Source: a virus. Taken from it: DNA of 64,000 bases. The notes below the pieces were generated by a model, which was not told where the DNA came from, did not search any database, and saw nothing but the letters and a program-made list of their open reading frames with translations. Both the position numbers and the translations under genes were made by a program. The stretch covers positions 47,870-111,869 of IMG/VR virus record IMGVR_UViG_3300028864_000019; one strand, written 5' to 3'. Numbering within the stretch: position 1 is the stretch's first letter; each line of letters begins with the position of its first letter. Below are positions 47,629 through 56,362 of the stretch, piece after piece.

Positions 47629-48225
47629 ATGGGAGAAGTATATCAACAACGGAATTTATTGCTAGAAGAAATCAAATTAGTAGATTACAAAGATAATAAT
47701 ACACTATATATTGATGATGAAATTACAACTGAATTTATAATAATGTTATCAAGACAATTAAAGAAACTTGCCACTAAACAACTATCATTGAGCAAGGAAG
47801 ATAGAACACCAATAAAATTAATCATAGCTTCTCCAGGAGGAAGTTTAGTTGATGGAATGCATTTTTGTGACCTAATGGAATATTACATTAATAAAGGGAT
47901 AGAAATTCATACATATTGTACAAGCTATGCTTATTCAATGGCATTCAAAATATTTATATGTGGATCTAAAAGATTTGTATATAAGAGAAGTGATTTAATG
48001 TGACACCAATGGAATAGATTTAGATACGGTACTGAGACATATCAAGATACTGTAAATGATAGAGAGCAATGCGATAGATGGTACAAGTTAATAGTTGATT
48101 TAATAACTGAGAAAACAGGTATAACTAAAGAACAATTTGATAGCTATACAAAGAGTAATAAAGACTTTTATATGGATGGTGCTACTGCTTTAAAATTAAA
48201 TGTTGCTGATGAAATAATTATATAA
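47629..48225 (+). CDS. ClpP-like protease with an in-frame TGA next to the catalytic His
   Basis: The frames before and after TGA 48001-48003 are in phase and together make 198 codons, the usual ClpP length. The N-part has the ASPGGSLVDGMHFCDLM motif and the nucleophile region SYAYSMAF. KRFVYKRSDLM-TGA-HQW aligns with the usual 'RxAxxNSxIMxHQ', so TGA replaces exactly one residue just before the catalytic His. The C-part continues with the expected helices and YMDGATALKLNVADEI. Phage members act as head or regulatory proteases. As written the product is truncated before its His. TGA C is a leaky stop context. Confidence 0.75.
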
Positions 48226-48243
48226 AGGATATAGGTGAGAATT

Positions 48244-48585
48244 ATGTGTAAAGAAGAGTTAAATAAAGTTGAAGAAATAGAACCAAATCAGCCTATGGAA
48301 GAACAAGAATATTATAGTAAAGATGAAGTTTTAGATATTATAGAAGAAATAACACCTAGGATTGAAATCAATACTGATGAGTTAAATGGATTTGAATTAG
48401 ACGAAGATATATTTAAAAAAGGTTTGAAAGATATTAGTTTTGCTTGTGGGCAATTTATCGGATTAGTATCTGTAGGAGTAAATAATGCTGATGCTTTTCA
48501 ATATATTCTTAATGAAAGTACAGGTAGAATGAATTTAGAAGCCACAAAAATTAAACAAGATATTCAAGATGATAGTCAAGTATAA
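48244..48585 (+). CDS. hypothetical acidic protein (113 aa)
   Basis: ATG 48244 has AGGTGA at good spacing; a GTG at 48235 is an alternative. It is acidic and helical, with a central GLKDISFACGQFIGLVSVGVNNADAFQYIL. No family recognised. It follows the ClpP-like gene at 18 nt. Confidence 0.55.
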   Translation: MCKEELNKVEEIEPNQPMEEQEYYSKDEVLDIIEEITPRIEINTDELNGFELDEDIFKKGLKDISFACGQFIGLVSVGVNNADAFQYILNESTGRMNLEATKIKQDIQDDSQV

Positions 48586-48623
48586 AATAAATTAAATATT
48601 ATAAGTGAGGGAGATAATAAAAA

Positions 48624-49253
48624 ATGCAAGAATTAATTAAAGAAATGATACTAAATTCAGAAGAATCAGGTACAGTATTTATTGGTGATGGCATAGAAAT
48701 TGGTGAAACAGTTTTAGAATTAATGGAAGATGGAGTTCAATTCTGTGAAGCTGATTTTGATTATGTTGAAAATCTAATAGAAGAAAATGATATATTAGCA
48801 ATTGCTAAAAACATTTATGAAGATGGAGAAATAGAATATTTTATAGAAAAAGTCTTCAGTAAAGATGGAGAAACATTAGAAGATGATAGTGATATTGTTT
48901 TTATAGACTCCGATTTAGCTGATTGCATTGATATAAAGAAGTTTTCTGGAATGGTAATGTTAGTTGAATGTACATATGAAAATGATTCAGAAGAAGAATG
49001 TAATTATGACTGCGATAATTGTGAATATAGTGACGACGAAGATTACGAAAAAGAAATTGAAGAAGAAGATACAACAGAGATTTTATTTGAAGAACTTTTA
49101 TCAAGCATTGACGAACTGGATTTAGACAAATACTTAGTTGGAAATATCTATAATTTAATTAAAGATACAATTTCTGATGCTATTGAGATGGGCTACGAAG
49201 AAGGATTCGATGATTGTTTAAAGGACGTTAGAGAAAGTATTGATCATATTTAA
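48624..49253 (+). CDS. very acidic hypothetical protein (209 aa)
   Basis: It is strongly D/E-rich throughout, with a cysteine cluster in the middle (EECNYDCDNCEYSDDEDYEKEIEEED). The start (MILNSEESGTVFIGDGIEIGETVLELMEDG) resembles a small alpha/beta domain. The charge suggests a chaperone, scaffold or DNA mimic, but no family is recognised. Confidence 0.6.
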   Translation: MQELIKEMILNSEESGTVFIGDGIEIGETVLELMEDGVQFCEADFDYVENLIEENDILAIAKNIYEDGEIEYFIEKVFSKDGETLEDDSDIVFIDSDLADCIDIKKFSGMVMLVECTYENDSEEECNYDCDNCEYSDDEDYEKEIEEEDTTEILFEELLSSIDELDLDKYLVGNIYNLIKDTISDAIEMGYEEGFDDCLKDVRESIDHI

Positions 49254-49259
49254 GTTAAT

Positions 49260-49274
49260 AAATTAATATAAAAA
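49260..49274 (+). repeat. 15-bp-like element
   Basis: AAATTAATATAAAAA directly after the acidic gene. Confidence 0.6.
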
Positions 49275-49306
49275 GCAGTTAAAAGTAAAATTTTATGTCC
49301 TTATTA

Positions 49307-49338
49307 GGATTAGGTTGAAATATATCTAGTCCTTTTTA
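49307..49338 (+). terminator. rho-independent terminator
   Basis: AGGATTAG, loop, CTAGTCCT, then TTTTAT. Confidence 0.75.
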
Positions 49339-49409
49339 TATGTAATTTTAGTTATGCTTATCAAGATGGATAGGTAAATAAAGATTATATAAGAAGGAGT
49401 TTGATAAAA

Positions 49410-50015
49410 ATGAGTGAGATGAGAGTTTATCAAGACAAAATGTTAAATAGTAAAAAGGAAATTGTAGTATGTAATTGGGAACGAGGAGAAGGAAAAACTT
49501 ATTCTGTGTTTAGGAAGATCATAGAGAATAAGAACGGGAAGTATTTATATATTTCACCATTTTCAAGTAGAATACTACAAGATTATTTTAAAGAATACAC
49601 ATATAAAGAAAGTAATTCTATAAAATTATATAAATCATCTAGAGAAAGGGATTCTATAGAATTTAATGATGGTAACAAATTAGAAGTGTTTTATATTAAT
49701 CCTAATACTCAATTTAAAGCGTGTAGAAATATTGAAATTGCTTTCTTTGACGAATGTTATTTAAATAAAGAATATATTGATAGTATATTAAAACCTATGG
49801 ACGTTAAACAAATATATTGCATGATTACTAATGATAATATTGAATATATAGATAGTAGACAGTCTAAAATTACTCGTAGTAGTTTTTGTGATACTCAAAT
49901 AGAAGAATTAATGATTGAATACGCTGAAACACCTAAGAATAAAAATACAACGTTATCAAGGGAAAATATATTAAAGCAAATTAAAGTATTACAAGATATG
50001 AAGCAAGGTAATTAA
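49410..50015 (+). CDS. small P-loop ATPase (phage)
   Basis: ATG 49410 with AAGGAG; the upstream TTG overlaps that site. Walker A is ERGEGKTYS (about 24-32) and Walker B is IEIAFFDECYL (about 112-122). This arrangement (opening 'VYQDKML...', then a DEC/DEA box) is found in phage ATPases related to terminase or helicase cores. At 201 residues it lacks a nuclease or second helicase domain. Role unknown. Confidence 0.6.
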   Translation: MSEMRVYQDKMLNSKKEIVVCNWERGEGKTYSVFRKIIENKNGKYLYISPFSSRILQDYFKEYTYKESNSIKLYKSSRERDSIEFNDGNKLEVFYINPNTQFKACRNIEIAFFDECYLNKEYIDSILKPMDVKQIYCMITNDNIEYIDSRQSKITRSSFCDTQIEELMIEYAETPKNKNTTLSRENILKQIKVLQDMKQGN

Positions 50016-50039
50016 TAGATTATTATACTCTACGGGGTT

Positions 50040-50170
50040 GTCATGCTAAAGCATGATTTGTTGTGGCGTAATCAAAGATTACTTACAACATATAATTAAT
50101 TTAATATGGTTTTAAGGTGTCTAGATGAGTTGTTGTCTAGATGAGTTGTTGTCTAGTCTATTTTTAACGT
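50040..50170 (+). repeat. nested hairpins and an 18-bp tandem repeat
   Basis: CATGCT-AA-AGCATG, then TGTTGT-GTAATC-AAA-GATTAC-ACAACA, lie right after the ATPase gene. GTCTAGATGAGTTGTTGT then repeats twice in tandem, plus GTCTAG (about 50119-50160). Confidence 0.65.
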
Positions 50171-50225
50171 ATAATGCTTATTGTTTTTATGATATTTGCC
50201 TATTAGGTGGATAGCTAGAAATAAT

Positions 50226-50273
50226 AAATTAATGTAATAAAGTATTGTAAATTAGTATTCTATATGGTAAAAT
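50226..50273 (+). promoter_or_regulatory. promoter with 15-bp element
   Basis: AAATTAATGTAATAA (50226-50240), TTGTAA (50245-50250), 17 nt, TAAAAT (50268-50273). Confidence 0.75.
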
Positions 50274-50319
50274 TATCTTGTAGAATACCTAAAATAAATT
50301 ATATAGGAGGAATTTGAAT

Positions 50320-50610
50320 ATGGAAAAAGTTAATTACAAATATAGTCAATCTGAAATGGTAGCTTACTTACTTCTTAATGGTTATACATATAATAATATT
50401 GAGGTGAAAGAAAATAAAAGATATAAAAGTGATTACAAAGTATTTTTTTATATTGAAGGCTATAAAGAAGATTTGATTAAATTGGAACAAGATTTTAAAA
50501 ATAAAACTAATATATGTCTACAAGATTATATCAACAAATTATTACAGATAAAAAGGGTAATAGCTGACGCTATTAGAACTCAAAATAATATGAAGAACAA
50601 AGAAGAGTAA
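50320..50610 (+). CDS. DUF5659-like protein (96 aa)
   Basis: ATG 50320 with GGAGGA. Residues 8-58 (YSQSEMVAYLLLNGYTYNNIEVKENKRYKSDYKVFFYIEGY) match the DUF5659 pattern seen at 38687-38848; the C-terminal helix is longer. Function unknown. A terminator follows. Confidence 0.6.
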   Translation: MEKVNYKYSQSEMVAYLLLNGYTYNNIEVKENKRYKSDYKVFFYIEGYKEDLIKLEQDFKNKTNICLQDYINKLLQIKRVIADAIRTQNNMKNKEE

Positions 50611-50668
50611 GTTTGTAAAGTGCTGATACAACTAATGTTAAATAAATTAAATATGAGTATTAAGTATG

Positions 50669-50720
50669 AAAGACTGAACTACATGCAGTATTAACTGTTG
50701 TGATATTCAGTCTTTTGTTG
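50669..50720 (+). terminator. rho-independent terminator
   Basis: AAGACTGAA...TTCAGTCTT, then TTGTTG. Confidence 0.7.
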
Positions 50721-50748
50721 TGCGTAAAAATAAATTTAAGGAGGCATT

Positions 50749-51417
50749 ATGAAGATGCAAAACAATAATATAGGTGAATTAATAAGATATTTTATAATTG
50801 AAGAAGATAGTAAATTTTTAGAAATACAAGGTGGTAGTTTTATTCAGTCTGAAACTGGTGAATTTATAACAAAATCAGAGCATGACAAAATAATACAAAC
50901 TAAATTAGAAAAGTATAAAACAGAAATGTTTGCTACTGCTAATTATGTGTCTAATACTGAATTTGGCATAGAGAATGAACAAAGTTTAACTAAGAAGAAA
51001 GTTAAAAGGAAAAAGAGTGGTAAAGCAAGGGAGAATTTTGATAACGGTGAGTTCAATATAGTTTATAGGAATAAAATTGAGGGAGTGATGAATATGAAAT
51101 TAAATACAAATGAAAAGCTAGTATTTTATATAATGAGAGATTTCATTCAGTATCCTACTAATTGTATTGTAATTAATGATCATATTCCTACTATTAAAGA
51201 ACTAGAACCAATTATAGGATTAACTGAAAGAAGTATAATTACTGCTTTAAAATCTTTGGAAGATAAAAATATGTTAAAAAGAGTTCAATATGGTCATAAA
51301 AAAGCTATTTACATAAATCCAGAATATTATGCTTCAGGGAAAGAACTAGATTTAGATAGTTTGAAGTTATTTGGTTTAGTAAAAATTGATGATGAAAAAG
51401 TTAAAAGTTATTTATAG
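50749..51417 (+). CDS. RepL-like winged-helix protein
   Basis: The C-terminal half (about 110-222) is a winged helix in the pattern of Firmicute RepL replication proteins: NTNEKLVFYIMRDFIQYPTN, LEPIIGLTERSIITALKSLEDKNMLKRV, AIYINPEYYASGKELDLDSLKLFGL. The N-terminal half has a basic stretch (KKKVKRKKSGKARENF). GGAGG precedes ATG 50749. It could be a third replication-type protein or a regulator of phage replication. Confidence 0.7.
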   Translation: MKMQNNNIGELIRYFIIEEDSKFLEIQGGSFIQSETGEFITKSEHDKIIQTKLEKYKTEMFATANYVSNTEFGIENEQSLTKKKVKRKKSGKARENFDNGEFNIVYRNKIEGVMNMKLNTNEKLVFYIMRDFIQYPTNCIVINDHIPTIKELEPIIGLTERSIITALKSLEDKNMLKRVQYGHKKAIYINPEYYASGKELDLDSLKLFGLVKIDDEKVKSYL

Positions 51418-51474
51418 AAATAAATTATAAAATAATGAGCTATGTGATATTAGCAATTTAGGAGGAATTTGATT

Positions 51475-52830
51475 ATGGAAATAAGAAAATGTAAAAAATG
51501 TGGACAAGAAAAAGAATTAAACGAGGAAAATTTTTATAAAAACAAAAATGGAAGTTTTGAAAATACATGTAAAGCTTGTAGGAATAAAGCAAAAACAGAA
51601 CAAGAAATTAAATATAGAGAAAAGTTCTATGCTAAAGATGGATATAAAGTTTGCAAATGTTGTAATATTAAAAAAGAGGTATCAGAATTTGGATTATATG
51701 CTAAAGCTAAAGATGGATATTTGTCTAAGTGTTTAAATTGTTCTAATGAGAAAGATACATGGAGTCAAAGGGATAAAGATATTATTATAGCTAATTATAA
51801 TAAATTAATAATCAAAGAGATAATTCCATTGCTTAGCGTTAATCGTACTGAAAAATCTGTATTACATATGAGTAAAAAACTAGGATTATATAAAATAAAT
51901 AATGTAGTAGAAGATTATGACAAAATAAAATATAAAGACATTAAAGGCAAAAGATACAAATTATGCAAGTGCTGTAATGAATATTTACCATTAGAATTTT
52001 TATATTTTCCAAAAGATAATACTTGTAGTGATGGTTTTAGAAACGTATGCAAAAAATGTAAAGGTGAGAACTATGCAATATCTGATTCATACATATGGAA
52101 AGATGAAGAAGTAATAATTATTCAAAATAATTATTCAGATATGACCAATAATGAAATGAAGAATGAATTTTTCCCACATTTAACAATTAATCAAATTATG
52201 GATAAAGCTCATAGTTTAAATTTACATAAAAGTGATGAAAGTAAATTAAGAGCAACAAATGACGCACAAACTGAGGAATGGAGAAATAAAATAAGTGAGA
52301 CTCGACTTAAAAATGGAAAATCAAAAGGCGAAAATAATCCAATGTTTGGTTCTGCAAGATTTGGTAGTTTAAATCCTAATTATAAAGGTGGAATTAGTAA
52401 TATAGAAAATGAATTAAGAAGAAATATTAACCAATGGAAATTAGATAGTATGAAAGAATGCAATTTCAAATGTATTATTACAGGGGAAAGGTTTGATCAT
52501 ATTCATCACTTATATAGTTTTGATAATATAGTTAGAGATACTTTAGAAGAATTAAAATTACCTATATATGAAACTATAAGTAATTATACAGATATGGAAA
52601 TAAAACAAATTATATGTAAATGTACAGAAATTCATTACAGGTATCCATTAGGGAAATGTATGAAAGAAGAATATCATAAAATATTTCATCAAAATTATGG
52701 ATATGGAAGAAATACACATAGTCAGTTTGATGAGTTCTTAATTAGATTTTTTGAAGGAGCATTTGACGAACAGTTAGAAGAACAATATAGAAGTAATAAA
52801 ATATTAAAAAAATTAGAAGTTGCTAATTAA
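51475..52830 (+). CDS. HNH homing endonuclease with zinc ribbons and NUMOD3
   Basis: ATG 51475 with GGAGGA. Three CxxC...CxxC zinc units occupy about residues 5-40, 55-90 and 155-195 (CKKCGQ...CKAC; CKCCNI...CLNC; CKCCNE...CKKC). NUMOD3 follows (KGENNPMFGSARFGSLNPNYKGG, about 282-304). The HNH core is CIITGERFDHIHHLYSFDN (about 336-354) with a later H (HKIFHQNYG). This is a free-standing homing endonuclease. It sits two genes before the interrupted terminase, and such enzymes often target neighbouring conserved genes. Confidence 0.85.
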   Translation: MEIRKCKKCGQEKELNEENFYKNKNGSFENTCKACRNKAKTEQEIKYREKFYAKDGYKVCKCCNIKKEVSEFGLYAKAKDGYLSKCLNCSNEKDTWSQRDKDIIIANYNKLIIKEIIPLLSVNRTEKSVLHMSKKLGLYKINNVVEDYDKIKYKDIKGKRYKLCKCCNEYLPLEFLYFPKDNTCSDGFRNVCKKCKGENYAISDSYIWKDEEVIIIQNNYSDMTNNEMKNEFFPHLTINQIMDKAHSLNLHKSDESKLRATNDAQTEEWRNKISETRLKNGKSKGENNPMFGSARFGSLNPNYKGGISNIENELRRNINQWKLDSMKECNFKCIITGERFDHIHHLYSFDNIVRDTLEELKLPIYETISNYTDMEIKQIICKCTEIHYRYPLGKCMKEEYHKIFHQNYGYGRNTHSQFDEFLIRFFEGAFDEQLEEQYRSNKILKKLEVAN

Positions 52831-52877
52831 TTTTGGTGACTTTTTATTATGTAAAAAATTAAGTAGGTGAAAATATA

Positions 52878-54251
52878 ATGGCAGATTTTAAGACAAAAGA
52901 TTTAGATGAGCAGATGAAAGGGAAAACTAGATGTACTAAGTGTGGAACAATACTTAGTAATACAAATAATTTTTACACATCGAGTTCAAAATTACATACT
53001 TATACTGGAAGAGTATCTTTATGTAAAGATTGTTTAACTAATTTTTATGTATCACTTTTAGAAGAAACTAATGATATAAAAATATCAATATATAAAATAT
53101 GTGAGTTATTGGATTTTGTATATCTCGAAGGAATATACAATAGTTCATTAACAGAAGCAGGATGGAATAAAGATTTCACTATAGTACAAAATGGATTAGA
53201 AGTATGGAAAAAATACATAAAAACAATAAATTCTCTTAAAAATTATAAAGGTTATGCTTTTGAACATGGAGATAAAATTGATTTAGGAATGAGTATTGTT
53301 GAGGATGATACTACCAAAGAAAAAGAAAATAGCTTAATTATATCTAAGCCTAAAGAGTTTACTGACGAAGAAATTGAACAACGAGTAAGAGATAAACAAA
53401 ATAAAGAAGATATTATTAGAATAATCGGATATGATCCTTTTCAGAATGAAATAGAAGAAGATAAATCAAAAATGTATGCCAAGTTGATAAATATGCTAGA
53501 TGAAGATAGTCAAAATGATGAGCTTAAAAATAGTGCAATAATAAGTATTATAAAAGGTCAAAATCAAGAAAATAAAATAAATGATGTTATAACAAATTTA
53601 AGTTCTGATATAAAAAGTATAAAAGACAATATTGGAACTATTAAAAGCTTAACCGACACTAAAGAAAAACTAAATAAAAGTTTATTGGCTTTAGCGAAAG
53701 ACAATAAGATTAGTGATTTATATAGTGGTCATAAAACAATCGGTGCAAATACATTAACGGGCATGGTTAAAAAGTTAAAAGAAATAGATTTAAAAGAAGC
53801 ACAAGTTAATTTATTTGATATTCAGACTTCTAATGGTATGTTACAAACAGCAAGATTATCCGCAAAAGCAATTGTAGAAAATCTTAATTTTGGCGATGAT
53901 GATTTAATAGATATGGTAAAATTCCAAAACGAAAAAATAAATTTTTATGAACAAGAATACAGTAAATTAAGAGAAGAAAATAGAAAATTAAAGGCGATTT
54001 GCTCTTTCAATGATGTAGATTATAAACAAGATGTTTTAGAAACAGATTATTATGATGTTTTGGACTACGGAGACATAAAGGATGGACAAGACTCTATTCA
54101 AAAGCAGAATTATAAAGAAGACCAAATAAGTTTTAATAATATGGTTGAGGAAATAGTACCTATTGACACTATGGAGCATATTGATAAGGTTATTAAAAAT
54201 AAAAAAGAAATTGAAAAACAAAAAATATTGAATAGTGTTATAAGTGAATAA
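52878..54251 (+). CDS. zinc-finger protein upstream of terminase (possible small-terminase analogue)
   Basis: The N-terminal zinc finger is CTKCG...CKDC (about 18-48). A helical middle and a long coiled-coil region (about 210-385, with SDIKSIKDNIGTIKSL and NFYEQEYSKLREENRKLK) follow, then an acidic end. It lies directly upstream of the large terminase, where a DNA-recognising small subunit is expected, but no known small-terminase fold is recognisable. Confidence 0.45.
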   Translation: MADFKTKDLDEQMKGKTRCTKCGTILSNTNNFYTSSSKLHTYTGRVSLCKDCLTNFYVSLLEETNDIKISIYKICELLDFVYLEGIYNSSLTEAGWNKDFTIVQNGLEVWKKYIKTINSLKNYKGYAFEHGDKIDLGMSIVEDDTTKEKENSLIISKPKEFTDEEIEQRVRDKQNKEDIIRIIGYDPFQNEIEEDKSKMYAKLINMLDEDSQNDELKNSAIISIIKGQNQENKINDVITNLSSDIKSIKDNIGTIKSLTDTKEKLNKSLLALAKDNKISDLYSGHKTIGANTLTGMVKKLKEIDLKEAQVNLFDIQTSNGMLQTARLSAKAIVENLNFGDDDLIDMVKFQNEKINFYEQEYSKLREENRKLKAICSFNDVDYKQDVLETDYYDVLDYGDIKDGQDSIQKQNYKEDQISFNNMVEEIVPIDTMEHIDKVIKNKKEIEKQKILNSVISE

Positions 54252-54334
54252 GCGAAGCTTCAAAATTAGTGGGTATTAGTAGAGATAAATTAAGATTGTT
54301 ATTAAATGATAATAATAATAATAATAGTGAATAG
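54239..54334 (+). pseudogene. remnant helix-turn-helix fragment with AAT repeat
   Basis: In a different frame from the upstream gene, SEASKLVGISRDKLRLLLND followed by a run of N (AATAATAAT...) resembles the last helix-turn-helix of a NUMOD1-type or recombinase protein. There is no start site or ribosome binding site. It may be left over from a homing endonuclease gene. Confidence 0.4.
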
Positions 54335-54367
54335 GCATTTAAATAAAAAAATATGTTTCAATAACTG

Positions 54368-54394
54368 AAGGCATGGTAACATGTCTTTTGTTGC
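54368..54394 (+). terminator. rho-independent terminator
   Basis: AAGGCATG-GTAA-CATGTCTT, then TTGTTG. Confidence 0.75.
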
Positions 54395-54442
54395 GTTTAA
54401 GCAAACTTTATTGATATAAGAAGGAGGTGAATTAAATTCATT

Positions 54443-56337
54443 ATGGGTATCACAATTATAAATAAAGGTAATTTGACTCAAAAAAAGTTAGAAGGTTATT
54501 TAAAATACAATGAAATACTTGTATGGGGAAGAAGAAATCCTGTAAAGTTCGCAGAATTAGTGTTGGGACTTGAACTTATGGATTATCAAAAATATACATT
54601 TCAAGAATCATGGAGCAAACAATTTGCATTATGGTTGATGTCTCGTAATGGAGGCTGAGTAAATCAACTTTAAGTTCTCCATTTATAATGACAAAAATGA
54701 TGTTATTTCCAAACTTTCAAAGCTTTATACTTTCATTAACCGCAAGTCAAAGCCAAGATACCTTTCTTTGACAACTTAAAATGGAGTCAATAGCAAAAAA
54801 ACAAATAGAATCTTTTTGTGGATTAACAGATATATTTTTAGGAGAAGTTTCTGCAAGTGCTAACCATGATGGATTTGTTCACTCTCCTCAAGGATTTAGA
54901 TGTAAGCTATTTAACAACAGTCAAGTTACTACTGTTTCTGGGGAAGAAGATAATATTAGAGGGAAAAGATCAAATTTAAATTTGTATGATGAAAGTGGTT
55001 TCATAAGTGAAAACTATATTTCAGTTACAAAATCATTTTGTACACAGGATTCGTCGTTTAAGTTAGGTGGTGGTATAAACACCGAAACTATACCGATGAA
55101 TATTCCTAATCAATTATTGTTTTGTTCATCTGCTAGTAGTACGGATTCTGCATTTTATACATTATATAAAGAGTGGGCAAAGTTAATGTTTGCAGGAAGT
55201 AAAGACCATTTTGTAGCTGACTTAAATTGTGAGGTTATAATAGGAGCTACATTAAAAGGTAAAAAATTAAATATACCATTGTTATCACAATCTAAAGTTG
55301 ATGATGAAATAAGGTCAAACTCAGAGAAAGCAAATCGAGAATATTTTAATCGTTTTGATGCTGATGGTGGAAATAAACAACCTATAAAACGTGCAGTAAT
55401 TATGAAAAATTCATCAGTTAGAAAACCATTATTAATTAATGAAGGAAATATAAAAAGACACATTGCAATTTCATATGATCCAGCACATGATTATGATAAT
55501 TCAGCGACATCAGTAGGAGAATATATATATGATGAACAAGTTGGATGGAAATTAATAATTCAAAACTGTGTAAGTCTTGTGGATTTAGGGAAAAAGAAAA
55601 AAACTCCAATGAGAACGCCAGAACAAATTAAAGAGATAAAACAAATGCTAATAAATTATAACGGAAAAGGCAAGGCTGATTATGAGAATATAGATTGTTT
55701 ACTAGTTGATGCTGGTTCAGGAGGTGGTGGTCCGATAATCGCAGATTATTTTATGGACGACTGGGAAGATGAACAAGGAAATAAACATAGGGGATTAATT
55801 GATAAAGAAGCCTGTGCTGAACATGTAAATTCTTATCCGAATGCAGTAGGAAAATTAAAATTAGTATCACCTAAAAAATATAAAACAGAAATGTATGATG
55901 ATTTTGTAGAATTATTAAATTTAGGACTAATTGAATTTACAGATAATTATGATATGAAAGGGTACTTAAGTCTACCACAGGAAGGAAAAGAGATTGAAGA
56001 AATTGATGAGGATACGAATGAAAAGAAAAAGGTAAAATCAATAGATTATAAACAATACAATCTATCTTGGGACGAAGAATTGGCATTAAAGCAAATTGAT
56101 AACGCAAAAGAAGAATTAATTGCAATAAGAAGACAAGGTGATGATATAAATTATAAATATGAACTGCCTCCTGATAAAAAGAGTAAAATGCATGATGATA
56201 GAGCTTACACAATGGTAATGTTAGCTTGGCATTTAAAAAACCTTAGACGTGACGGAATAGTTAATAAGCAAGCACCACAAGTTGATTGGTCAACAGCACC
56301 AACATTTGTTTCATCAGTAAATTTCAATTCTATATAA
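54443..56337 (+). CDS. terL: terminase large subunit, interrupted at Walker A and at a second TGA
   Basis: Part 1 (54443-54655) ends ...LMSRNGG at TGA 54656. The next part is in another frame and begins KSTLSSPFIMTKMML. Taking out five bases (TGAGT or CTGAG) restores the Walker A SRNGGKST. It continues ILSLTASQSQDTFL to a second, in-frame TGA (54769-54771) and then KMESIAKKQIESF; taking out nine bases of CTTTGACAACTT gives TFLKMES. The long third part carries the ATPase motif LNLYDESGF and the nuclease acids HIAISYDPAH, CLLVDAGSG and DDRAYTMVML. Intact family members pump phage DNA into heads. As written the motor is broken twice. Confidence 0.8.
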
Positions 56338-56362
56338 TTAAAGCAAGAAAGGAGGAATCCGA

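Noticed and set aside
43194-48225. A suppressor tRNA in the window that would read TGA as sense
   Set aside because: The only tRNA has anticodon GCU (serine). Also, simple readthrough would not repair the HxHxDH and Walker A spacing.
43194-56337. Group I or group II introns at the TGA breaks
   Set aside because: Only five to nine bases separate the coding parts; there is no room for an intron.
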